A DNA stretch of 64,000 bases. Origin: Bryoerythrophyllum caledonicum. Its lineage: Eukaryota > Streptophyta > Bryopsida > Pottiales > Pottiaceae. The DNA lies in NCBI GenBank assembly GCA_963971425.1, contig OZ020518.1, forward strand, positions 14,142,190 to 14,206,189, in the 5' to 3' direction. A program made the position numbers and the translations under genes. The notes under the pieces are model-generated. The model was given only the letters and a program-made list of their open reading frames with translations, made no database searches and was not told the origin of the DNA. Below, piece after piece: positions 43,642 through 54,057 of the stretch; position 1 is the first letter of the stretch, and each line of letters starts with the position of its first letter.

Positions 43642-45128
43642 CACTACACTAAATATCACTTTTAGTGTAGTATCACAAATAGTGTAATTACCTTTGTACA
43701 CTATTTGTGAATAAGTTTACAAATAGTGTTAGCCACCAATATCATCAATGATACCCCCAATCAACCACCTACCCGGCCGCCATGCCTTAACTAACCACCT
43801 ACCCTCATTCTCAATCCCATATTATCCCCTCTTGTATTTGCAGATTTTATCACTTTTACGGTTTGGTAATGCAAATCTTTTTTGAACTTTTTATCCTTTG
43901 AACATTTTACTTTGTAAAGTTCCTACTTGTTCAACTTTTTACTTTCTAACTTTTTACTTTTTTACTTTTTACTTTTAATTGTTTTCTTACTTTCCCTACT
44001 TTTTACCTTTTCAACTTTTTACTTTTTAGACTTCCTCGTTCAACTATTTACTTTTCAACTTTTAACTATTTATTTATTTAATTACTTTTCTAATTTTTTC
44101 CTTTTCAACTTTTACCTTTTCAACTTCTTGTTTTTACAACTTCTCACTTTTACAAACTTTTTATCTTTTTACCTTTTTACCCAAAGAAATTCAACTTTTT
44201 ACTTTTCAAATCTTTACTTTCTCTCACCCTTACTTTTTCTAACCCTTACTTTTCCTAACCATTACTTTTGCAATCCATTACTTTTTTTTACCCACATTTT
44301 TGGAACTATTACTTTTTCAATCTCTTATTTTTTCTAATCCTTACTTTCCAAATGCCTTTCTTTTTCTAAACTTTACTTTTTAAAACCCTTACCTTATCAA
44401 TCTCTTACTTTTCATACTTTTACCTTTAATTCTCTTACTTTTTCTAAGCCTTACTTTTTCAATCCTTTTCTTTTTCAACCCTTACTTTTCAAATCCCTTC
44501 TCTTTTCATAAATTTTGTTTTTCAAATGTCTCCTTTCTCAAATGTTATCTTCTTGAATCTTTTATTTTTTTAGTACTTTAAATTGTAAGCACCTTTTCAA
44601 AAAAATACTTTTGAAAAAGGTTAACTTTTTCAATGTTTACTTTTCCAAATGTTAAAGGTACATTTTTTCAAACACATTCTTTGTAAAATGTTTCATGTTT
44701 CTATTGTTTATTTTTCCAAATAAAATTCTTTTCAAATGTCTCCTTTTTAAATGTGTATTTATTCAAATGTTGATTTCTTCAATTGTTACCATATTCAAAT
44801 GTTTTCATTTTCAAATCTTTGCATTTTCAAATGTTTTCATTTTCAAATCTTTGCATTTTCAAATGTTTTCATTTTCAAATGTTTTCATTTTCAAATCTTT
44901 GCATTGAAAATGAAAACATACTCAATACACATAATCTTCTTCTAATCTTGATACACTAAATGTGCACAAGTGAAAAAAATTATATTGCAATCTTAAGTGG
45001 AATTCACAAATAGTGTTGTAGTTACATTTAGTGTATTGATTTGTCACTACACCAATTGCCCAATTCACAATTAGTGTACAGGTTTGCATTTAGTGTACAC
45101 TACACTAAAAAAGATATTTAGTGTTGTT
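43642..45128. mobile_element. Non-autonomous CACTA (En/Spm)-type element
   Basis: Left end CACTACACTAAATATCACTT; right end (inverse) ACACTAAATATCTTTTTTAG. TTTAGTGTA and ACAAATAGTGT subterminal repeats occur at both sides (43660-43740 and 44955-45120). CACTA termini with subterminal repeats define the En/Spm superfamily. The inside has no transposase but a long pyrimidine-rich tract. The extreme right terminus is altered and no clean 3-bp target duplication is visible. Confidence 0.7.
43860..44905 (+). repeat. Quasi-periodic pyrimidine-rich tract inside the CACTA-type element
   Basis: About 1 kb built from variants of ACTTTTTCAACCCTT, drifting to TTTTCAAATGTTTTCATTTT units at the right (44800-44900). 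Strong C+T bias on the plus strand. The apparent ORFs are Phe/Leu-only translations of this repeat and are not genes. Confidence 0.85.
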
Positions 45129-45130
45129 CA

Positions 45131-45683
45131 TATGCTTCAAATGGAACAATGCCTGGGCACATTGGCGGCTGCAATGATTTGTGCGAAGTGGAATTAGCAG
45201 TGAAATGTACCCTTTGTGTAGATGCTTTTTTCCATGATCTATTACACTCGTGGATTCTCCCAAGCCTTTTGAAGCTCATTGGCGCTAAAGATTAATGTAA
45301 TTTAGCGTAGGTGAATCACGAGTCTACACTAAATTCAGTGAACGGCGTACGGTACACTGGTTTCCTACGCTGGACGAACGAAGATTCGGCGCGAACGAAC
45401 AAACAACTCCGTCGACGATCGTGGAGAGGACCTATAAACCAACAGAGAACTATAAACCTATCATCTTCCGTTGAGTAATGTTGCCTCTGAATAGACCCTA
45501 CGGTTTCCGGTTCCCTAGACGGTTTCAGGTTCTCTTCCTTATCCAACTGCGCGATGCGCAACTAGCTTGAGTCGAGTTCGCACTCTTTGAAGCCACCAAA
45601 GTCCCTCGCAATTTCATTCTGAGCTCCGCAGCGCCATCCATTGTCACGGAGCTAGGGTTCGCAGGAGCCAGAATTCGCACGCA
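45131..45683 (+). promoter_or_regulatory. Upstream region of the plastid HMA-like gene
   Basis: 45165-45290 is a dispersed sequence related to 16015-16110. From about 45300 composition rises in GC towards the start codon, as expected for the promoter and 5' UTR. No distinct element identified. Confidence 0.45.
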
Positions 45684-47159
45684 ATGGCGGCCGTGGCGTG
45701 CCAGACGACGACGCTCCGGGTGGTGCAGAGCCTCGGAGTAGCCCTAGACAGCACGCGAGGGAGGAGCACGGGGAGATGCGCCGCGGCGGGAGCCTGGTGC
45801 GGAGCGGGCGCGAGGTTGCGTGCCACCGGAGCTGGTCTCACGAGGAGGAGCAGCAGCAGTGGTGTGAGGTTCGTTGCCTCTGCTGTCGTTGATGAAGCCG
45901 TTGCTACGAGCCAGGCCGACTCTGGCGCGCCTGCCGAGAACCTCTCCATGTACTTCAAGGTAATTGAGGACTCCTTTGTGTCCTGTGTGAAGTCAGGTTT
46001 ATGCATCTCCGATTCTGGCTTGAATCGTTGAATTTTTCCGTTTCGGATGTTTTTCTTCATTGTATAGCGTTCACGAGAGCTGTCGTAATTCTGTTTCTGA
46101 GGTCTTTAAATAAGCTGAGCAAGCATTGTCATCGATGTGTGCACTTAAAAGTGCTATGCTTGGATTCTGGTTCACTTTCAGGGTTGGATTGTTGAATTTC
46201 TCGGTTTCGGATTGTATCTCGTTTTTGTGCCTTCCGAGAGTGGCCTAGGTAGCGGTAGCGTGAGTCTTAGGTCTTTTTAATAGCTGAGCATGTAATGTCA
46301 TGGATCTTATGGCGAATTGCGTGGAGATTCTCCCGGTTGAATACTACATTCTTGTGAAGTTTATCGGGGTTTATGACGTGACAGTTGGTTTTATGTTGCA
46401 GGCCGAAGGTTCGTTGAATGAGAACGCTGTCTCGAAAGTCACTAAGGTTCTTGAGGTAATAATGCCTTCTTTGCCCTTTTTAGCTACTTATTTAGCTACT
46501 TGAGTGTGTGTCTTATAGGGTTTCTGAGCATTGTGGATGATTCATTGAGTGTTATTTATTTCAGGGAACCGAGGGTGTGAGCCAGGTGAAAGTTTACGTC
46601 GATGAAGGTGCTGCCACCGTTGAGGTAATCGGGGGCCACTTTATTTACATTAGTGAACTTGTCATGTTGCTGAATCTTGCAGAAGTCTCAGCCCGCACAA
46701 TGTATCTCTCAATTCAGCTAGGGCGTGTTCTGCATTGCTTTGTAGGGGAACGAAGTCCTTGTTTTATTTTTTTCCCTGATGCTTTCTGAGGTCATCTAGT
46801 TTTCGCTTCAGTCTCTTTTAGCTTGTAAAGTTGCCAGACCTAGCTGCTCTGAACTTTCGAAGAGCGTGAGAAGCGTTACGTTCTGAAGTCGGAAATGGAA
46901 CGAGGTTGAGAGTAGCTGCTGATAATTGCACATTAATTGCAATTAACGTTGATGTTGGTCGTGGTTGTCGCAGCTAGTGAAGCAGACCAACATCCAAGCG
47001 ACCGGTGTGGCCTCAAGCTTGGTAGAACTGATTGAGCAGGCAGGATTCAAGATGCAAGCGCTCAGCTTAGGCTTCGACGACGACGATGCCGTGGATGACG
47101 AGTACATCGACTACGACGCTTCGACCTACACCGAAGAGGAAGCAGCGACTGCAGAGTAG
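45684..47159 (+). CDS. Plastid-targeted HMA-like (ferredoxin-fold) small protein
   Basis: Four exons: 45684-45959, 46402-46455, 46565-46624 and 46974-47159. All are phase 0 with GT-AG sites; total 191 aa. The first about 85 residues are Ala/Ser/Arg-rich without acidic residues (MAAVACQTTTLRVVQSLG), a typical chloroplast transit peptide. The mature part reads NLSMYFKAEGSLNENAVSKV, TKVLEGTEGVSQVKVYVDEG, AATVELVKQTNIQATGVASS and LVELIEQAGFKMQALSLG. This follows the beta-alpha-beta-beta-alpha-beta order of heavy-metal-associated domains (GV..V.V, ATV.., L...I..AGF), but the metal-binding CxxC of that family is absent. It therefore probably does not bind copper by the usual route. The C-tail is acidic (DDDDAVDDEYIDYD). 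Function unknown. Confidence 0.85.
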
Positions 47160-47552
47160 AGGATGATTCGTCGACTTTAAATTTGTCTTGTTCTTTGTTC
47201 TTTCTTGTAGAGAGGAAATATTCACCCTCGGTTCTAGGAAAATGACGAGTGCACTAGCGCTCACTTCAATACAAGCTCAAAATGTGGGCATTTTTTTCTT
47301 TTCATCTGCTCGTTGAGTGTAGAAACATGTAATCTACAAGTTGCATTGGTCCAGGGAACACAACATAAAAGACAACCTATTAATAGTCTCATCAGCTCAT
47401 CAGTCTGTTGAGCCGATATCAAAACTGACTTACAATAGCTAATACGCCCAAGCTGGGCGAGCAGAATGCTCCTGCTGGCAAAACAGACAGTGCTTCAGAT
47501 TTGCACTGCCGAGACAACCGAGTGGCGTCTCCTCCTGACTGCAGGCGAGGGA

Positions 47553-50416
47553 CTACCGAGGAGCGGGCGGGGCAGGCAGAGGCGGCTGGCTGTAGTAGGG
47601 CAGGGCAGAGGGAGGAAAAGGCTGGTAAGAAGCAGCAGGAGCACAGCCTGGCGGAATGGGCTGAGGAGGCAAGCCCATCACACGACCTGGAAGAGGAGGT
47701 GGAGGCGGAGGCGGAGGCAGAGGCAACATCGACTGATACGCGTAAGCTAAGGACGCTGCAGAGAATTGTGGTGGCAGTGGCGGCGGGGGTGGATAGTCAG
47801 GAGGAGAGACCACATCCAGATCCAGCCTTGGCCTCTTCTCCGCAGGAGGACCTCCATTTGCCTCCTCTGCTGCCAGTGAAGACAACACCGAGGTCAGCAT
47901 TGCAGCCGAGGACGAGCTGGCAGTGAGCTTGGCCGCAACCTCTGCAGCCACTTTTGCTGCCTCCGTTGCTGCAGGAGATTTGCTGTGAGGACTTGGTAAC
48001 GGTGCTTGGCCGTTGTCCTTGTTCTGACTCGCTACGTCGTCTCCGTTGTAAGGAGCTGATTTCTCACCGAAGCTTGCATTCCTGCTTGTCAGGCGGTGGT
48101 GGATGCTTGAAGCTTGCTCTAGCTGTGATTGAGCTATCTGCAAATGCCATCAAGTTAATATCGATCCAACTCTTGACACTGGGTATGCAAAAAAGGTGTC
48201 ACCTCTACTTTCTTATCATGATGATGTAGATGTGCAATACGAAGGTGTAGAAAGTAGTACAGACCTGGAGGTGTGTCCTCATTTCCTCGAGTTTAATTTC
48301 CTGCAGGGTTCAGAATGAACGCCATGTCAAAATTGGCATGATTTATACAAGATCTTGATTCGTGCTTTTCAGCATCTGGACCAACCTCAGCGCGACAGGA
48401 TGAGCAACTTTCATATTCTTAGGACTCACCTGAAAATATTGCTAAATACAATGAACAGGGTTCAGAGAACTGTAATGACCTGTTCGAGAAGAACATCCTT
48501 CAGGTGGGAACAGAGCAAGGCGTGGCTCATCTCACACTTCTCAAGCTGCTCTACGCACCGTCTTACAATTTCTTCTTGTCCCTGGAGCTCCTCAGCTATC
48601 GACGTCTGTAAGCTCTCTGAACAAGAAAACAGGAAACATAGACGCGGTTCAAAAGGGAAAAAGGCGGCTAAGATTCAAGGTACAACATGACCTCTCCTTC
48701 TTCCTTATAAAAAGCAGCTAGAACTAGTTCTAACTTGAGTTTAGAGACCCCCAAGCTCTCTAGTTGAGACACCATGAAACTCATCCATTGATCTAACGAC
48801 TACCAAGATTAAGGGAAGAGGAGTCAAAGAAGGATATCCTATAGAAATCTTGGGTGACTGTACAAACAACTCAGGAGAGAAAGGTAAAACATACCATTGC
48901 CGGCGCCACTTTCCGCTTCCTTCTCCAGGCTCTCGATTTGGGACACAGCAGCAGAGTACTTGGACAGAGCGTCGTACTCATCTTGAGACTTCTCCAGAAC
49001 TGCCTGGTAGGACCTGGCCACTCGTTCCAGCATGCTCCCTTCAAGCATCTTCAAGCAACCAGGTAGATTTGTCAACCAGAGACTGGAGGAGAAAAGGCCC
49101 CTAGTTCCGACTACACCGAATCTCTTGACTAGTCTGACAACGAGAATCAGAAGTGAAACCTATCGAGATCAATCCATGTAACCTACAAGAGATCTCAATC
49201 TCCAACGAGAAGCAGTCCGAGTTTTCGTTGTTAGAGTAACCAAGAGAATCTGTGTAGGGCAGGAGTTGAAGGAGTAGAGCACTTGGGATGTTACCTGATA
49301 TGGAGCGGCGACGAGATGCTTTGGCTCGTGTCCATGAAGCTGAGGTTTCTTGCCCAGCAATTCTTCGCGGAGGCCTTGAGCACGAGATCCAAACACTCGT
49401 CTCTCCTCCCAGATGTCTACCTGAAAGTTTCTCATGCTACATTAGCACATGGAATGATGATTGCTGAGAGAAAGCTTCTTAAACCACAGCCAGAAACCTC
49501 ATGTTACACACAGGCAGACATCTCTACAACTAACCAGACGGTAGGCGGTGTTCTTGACGGGCTCGTCTCCGGAATCGACAACTTCCCGGAGGACTCTAGG
49601 CAGCACGGTCCAGAACTCGTTGACGAACTCCGGGCCCTTGCGGCGGCTGTTCTGCAGAATGTCGTTGGCCAGGTACAGAAACGGGACGCGCTGATCCCGG
49701 GGCGTCTCGTGGAACTTCTTCGCCCATGTTTCCACTATCTCTCGCGCCTTCCTACGGTGAAAGATGCACCAATGCGACAGAGCTGCAGCATCTTGTCAAG
49801 GGGTGCCCACTTTCACATGGAAAAAACTAACTTCAGCTCCAAGAAATTAGTGAAAACCAGTACCAGGAAGGCCTTACTCTGGTTTACAAAAGTGACCTGT
49901 TATATTGTTAGGATACCACCAAATGCGATAAAAAAATAAAAATAAACTAGAATCGCACTTAGAATTGGAAACTAGAAAGTTCCAGCAATATAACGAATGT
50001 AGCCTTCATGAGGAGAGCATGAAAATACATGTAATTTCACCTGCTAAACATCAGGTCTTAGTATTTGGTTTCCATATTGCCAAGTGAATTCTTGAAATAA
50101 CGAAAAAAAATGCTGTGAAAGACCTTTGCACCTCGAAAGTTCCAACGAAATAACGTATACAGCCCTCAGCTGTTTGGAAGCCAGTGCTATTAATTAGGAA
50201 GTATTCTTTCTTTTCGCATTATACACTTAGAATACCCCCCCCGACAAAAAAAAATGGCAGCATCTAGAACGGTCAGCGAATATAACCAAATGCACCACTA
50301 TATTCCATGAAAAGGATACTTTCGATGCTCTGCTGGGAAACGTTCAATTTCGTGAGCTTCTCCGCTAATGTGGCTCCCGTAAATGCCCCATTCGAGACAG
50401 TGCCCTCCATGGCCAT
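47553..50416 (-). CDS. CID-domain protein, RPRD1 type (RNA polymerase II CTD binding)
   Basis: Seven coding exons (descending): 50416-50320, 49782-49535, 49420-49295, 49048-48895, 48616-48480, 48300-48265, 48137-47553. Phases agree at every junction; about 460 aa. The N-terminal CID (ENTH/VHS-like) reads KLTKLNVSQQSIE then TLSHWCIFHRRKAREIVETW, FLYLANDILQNSRRKGPEF and VDIWEERRVFGSRAQGLREE. CIDs of this family bind phosphorylated CTD repeats of RNA polymerase II and couple transcription to termination and phosphatase recruitment. A coiled-coil follows (CVEQLEKCEMSHALL, EIKLEEMRTHLQIAQSQLEQ), with an Ala-rich helix (EAAKVAAEVAAKL), a basic KRPRLD patch and a long proline-rich C-terminus ending in PAPPAPR. 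The intron between exons 4 and 5 carries repeat C. Nuclear by family. Confidence 0.92.
48680..48870 (+). repeat. Repeat C copy inside an RPRD1-type gene intron
   Basis: ACAACATGACCTCTCCTTC, CTAACTTGAGTTTAGAGACC, CCCAAGCTCTCTAG and TCTTGGGTGACTGTACAAA, in the same order as in the module copies. Antisense to the host gene. It shows repeat C is mobile or dispersed, not only part of the module. Confidence 0.65.
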
Positions 50417-51040
50417 GTTCGCATTCTCAGCTCAATCATGCAAATCCTACTTCCACAACGCTCAACCTGCAACACACGTCAAAGTAACAAGAATCTCGTA
50501 AAAACCAGGCTCATAACTCACCCTCACTTTCTAGCAACAATCCGTTGTACAGTACTCAAGGAAACGGACTGCTGCGCTCTGTCACCGAAACCCTAAATTT
50601 CACAAAAAAGACCCCCAAAAACACCCCTCTCCACAACAACCGATGGGGAAGAAACCCTAACCCATACCAGTTCCAAAAAACCGCAACTATCCTCGAAAAG
50701 AGAGGGAAAAAACCCACAAGGCCGTTCTTCCTATCAAACCCGCCAAAACAAAACAAAAAATCCTCCCCTCGCACCACAAAAAAACTGACCCTCCTCTCAC
50801 TCAAGCTAAGACAAAGAATCGCCGCTCGAAATGCAACAACACGCCCTCCCCCCACGAATTCCCCCCACAAATCTCTTCTATAAAAATCCCCATGTTATTA
50901 ATAGTAAAGTCACTCTATCGACAAGAATCTGTCGCGTTATAAAAGTATAAAGAATGAAGGCGTACCTCGGCCTCGGAGGAGTTGCCGGAGAGCTACAGAG
51001 AAACTCTCGAGTCTGCGGCTATGGCAGCGAAGGCGAGGGT
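50417..51040 (-). promoter_or_regulatory. RPRD1-type gene 5' UTR with intron and an upstream ATG
   Basis: A 5' UTR exon ends at 50966 (CCGAG, then GTACG). The second UTR segment starts at 50466 after TGTTGCAG. Within it an upstream ATG (50440-50438, reading ATGATTGAGCTGAG) is out of frame and overlaps the main start at 50416, so it could lower translation. The 50.5-50.9 kb intron is strongly purine/pyrimidine biased. Confidence 0.6.
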
Positions 51041-51299
51041 TGTTTGGGCGGGGTTTGTTGATGTTATAGATGTGTGTGCGCTTGTTTGCGATGAGTCCTT
51101 TGGGGCCTTCCTCGCCGTTCTATACGCACATGGGAACGTGAAAAGGTTAGGTTCCCCTCGTACCCCACGTTCCCAAGAGACGCTTGGTGGTTCCCCACAC
51201 CTCTCCCAAGCCAAGTCACCCCTAACTCTTACTACCATAGGATCAATAAGTAGGGTGTGACATGCGGGGTCACTTCCCTTTATTTTCAAGAAAATTCTA

Positions 51300-52160
51300 T
51301 TGTCTTTGTTTGATTTGGTGTAAATCCTTGAATTTTTTTGGAGGACTTATGAAGTTTTAGGTAGGTTCCTGTGGTGTCAATGGATAAAAGTTTTTACCCC
51401 AGAGGACATTACCAAAAGCTTTGTGTAAGCATGAATCTGACGTTTAATAACAAAATAATGTTGCTTGAAGCAATTTCTGATGGAGGATTGGTAGGGCATG
51501 CAAGGTTTTGTAGAGCTTAAGGCACTACTCTAGGACTTGAACAGTATTACTATGTGAAGGTATTAGTGTCATTTTTTGGGGGAGGTAGTAGTGAAAGGAA
51601 AGTTCTTGGTAACCGTCATTGTTTTTTTAACTCAAAGTGCGTAGAAATTAAGGTTTTTGTGTTGTTTGGAGAAAAGAACTCCCCAATAGAGGAAGGCATA
51701 ATGATTCTACCAATTGTTTGGATTTTATGATCCATTTAAAAAAAGTTGCTTTCTTAAGTATATGGCTACTTTTTATATTCATATCCATTACTAGCCTGTT
51801 TTTCTTATCCTAAACACCTCCATTACTTGTGATTTGTGGGGTGTAGTGACCTAACACAATGTAGAATATAGATTTATAAAATTTATGCAATGTGTAGTGG
51901 AAACATATGCGGTTCTTTTGAGTCAAAGTATGTTGACCCTATCCACACAGGGAATAAAAAAAACCATATTGCACTCTTCAAATGCATGTATCTTATGATA
52001 TGTGTAGTCAAAGTTTAAAAGCTATATTGAGTTGTCATTAACTTGAAAATCCTACAGTTGAAATTAGTAAAAAATTGATTTACTTAGTCTTGCAAAGTCT
52101 CATGTTAGAGAGGCAGTTATGAGGTGGTTCTGGTGTAACAATGTCTTGAGAATTTAGGGG
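51300..52160. mobile_element. Diverged TTAA element, second subfamily
   Basis: The right end reads AATTTAGGGG followed by TTAG (expected TTAA) at 52161. The inner part matches the reverse complement of 36273-36620 (TTTGAGTCAAAGTATGTTGA, GCACTCTTCAAATGCATG, CATTACTTGTGATTT). The left end is not clear. Confidence 0.6.
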
Positions 52161-52164
52161 TTAG

Positions 52165-53000
52165 CCATTTAGGACCAAGTGCCCCCTTGGAAAATGTTTT
52201 CCATTTTAGATGAATTCCAACAATTATATTATTGATCATGAATTATTGGAATTTATAATGAAGTTGCAGCATACCGGTAATTTTGAGGCAATTTCATCTT
52301 TATAACACTAGACCTTTAGATTGTGACTATGATATTCTACAGCTATTTACCTGACTTTTGGCACTTACAATTTTTTTGTTGCAAGTTTCTATAAAACTTT
52401 TACAAATTTTTTGTTGCAAGTTTCTATGGAAACAACCTCAAATTCCAACCCATTCCATTGATGGAGAATGAAGTTTTTCATAAACTTCACTTGTCATTGA
52501 TTAAAATTTTGTACACACTATGATTACAAAGTGATCACATGGGCTTTGCAAGGTACCAAAATAAAACACGTGTAAAAGATCATCTATTTGATAGTTAAAG
52601 ACAACTTAGAAAATTAGTGGTTGAATTTATATCACTTTCCGCATGGCTAGTTTCATCTTTAAAATACAGTGGAAAATGATCCTTTGGAACAAAACAAATT
52701 CTTTGTACAATACAATAAACATGTAAGAAGAGAAATCAATCACAAAAGTCAACATATGACTAACGTACACTATAGTTTCAATTTTAGATACAAATATTTG
52801 AATTATTATTCATAACTAAAAAATTAACAACCTACATATGACAATAATGTGGATTAGAGTAGAATTTAAAACCTAATTAGTAAATTTCGTGCCAATTGTT
52901 TTTCACTATTTTGTGCCAAAAATTTGATAGCTATCTAAAAAAAGTGAATTGAATAATAAGGCTATCTTTTAAATGTGAAATTTATTTATAAAGCGAGGCA
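52165..53000. other. AT-rich spacer upstream of ACLA
   Basis: No gene or element recognised. Confidence 0.4.
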
Positions 53001-53006
53001 AATATT

Positions 53007-53114
53007 CCCGACCCGACCCGACCCGACCCGACGCAATGCGAACACCCAACCCGACCCGACGCAATGCGAACACCCAACCCGACCCGACCCGTCTTCGTCT
53101 TCGTCTTCGTCTTC
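53007..53114. promoter_or_regulatory. CCCGA / GTCTTC repeat block at the ACLA promoter (G-quadruplex candidate)
   Basis: Five CCCGA units at 53007-53032, then two copies of a unit of about 28 bp (CGACGCAATGCGAACACCCA), then more CCCGA and four GTCTTC units. The minus strand carries five successive GGG runs spaced by TC, which fits a two-base-loop G-quadruplex. It lies about 100-200 bp before the likely 5' UTR exon of ACLA. Regulatory function is inferred. Confidence 0.7.
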
Positions 53115-54057
53115 TCGCTCTGAAGTCAGTCTTTGTTCTGTCTCTGCTCCACTTCAACAACGATCTGCCGTCCGAGCACCGCCGCTCCAAGTCCACAGCA
53201 TCATCGTCATCAACCAGGTTCTCGCGCTCTCGCCATCGCTTGTTTCTCCTGCTCACATCTCTCACAATTCCGGTCACAACAAAATCGGAATCAATTGATA
53301 CTTTCAGATGCAAATTACGTGCTCGCAGTCTTTAGTTTTCTCTTCCTTAATTTATCGAACAACTGCTTCGCTTTCACTGCTACAGAATCGGAAGATTTGT
53401 ATTACGAACAACTAGTGATTTCTGCATAATTGGATTCCTTCTGTGGTGATTGACTTTTCTTCACCGAGAGAAGAATTGTGTGAGACGTTTTCTGTGTAGG
53501 TCTTAGATGATTTCAGGGATTAGTTATGATTTCTTTGATTGCTTGCTTCGGTGACGGAGACGCACGCAGTGGAATTCGGAATAATTTTAGTTTTCGGAAT
53601 TTGTCCGGGCGATGTTTTCACAGTGCCGGATCTTGATTTGATTCTGGATGTACTGAGTTTTCTCTTCTTCACCGAGTGTACAGTTGTGTATGAGGCGCTA
53701 TTTGTTAGTTAGTTTTTGGTGTAAGTGTGCTCTGTTGTTAGAATGAGCATCTGTTTTCTTGTTTGTGATCCGTTGTTTGGGAGTAGTGTGAGATTTCGGT
53801 GCTGCTGATGTCAGGATCGGTGGATTGGATAATGCGTTGATGATCGTTAGATTTTGTTGATTTCTTTCCTTGTTCGTTCTGAAATTGGCGGCGTATATTG
53901 TGGAAATGTGTGATTGTCGATTGCTTTGCTTCTACGCTTCGTCCATGTCCTAGGTTTACGAATCCTGGAATCCCGGTCAACTGGTTCTTGTTTTGAAACT
54001 GTGGCTTCTTTGCTACCGTTGTAGTTGCAGGTTGCAGGAACTATCTTGTTTTAAACC
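53115..54057 (+). other. ACLA 5' UTR with leader intron
   Basis: A leader exon appears to end at 53217 (CATCAACCAG then GTTCTC) and a leader intron to end at 54030 (TAGTTGCAG). The remaining 27 bases lead into the ATG at 54058. The intron is T-rich as in the coding introns. Confidence 0.6.

Noticed and set aside
43927-44945. Phe/Leu-rich membrane-like ORFs
   Set aside because: Translation of a pyrimidine-rich tandem tract inside a CACTA-type element.
48357-48429. Possible extra exon of the RPRD1-type gene (VSPKNMKVAHPVALR)
   Set aside because: An acceptor precedes it, but joining the neighbouring exons directly gives LLEQEIKLEEMRTHLQ, which fits the family; the donor is weak.
53007-53032. 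CCCGA repeat considered as interstitial telomere
   Set aside because: The unit is CCCGA, not CCCTAAA.
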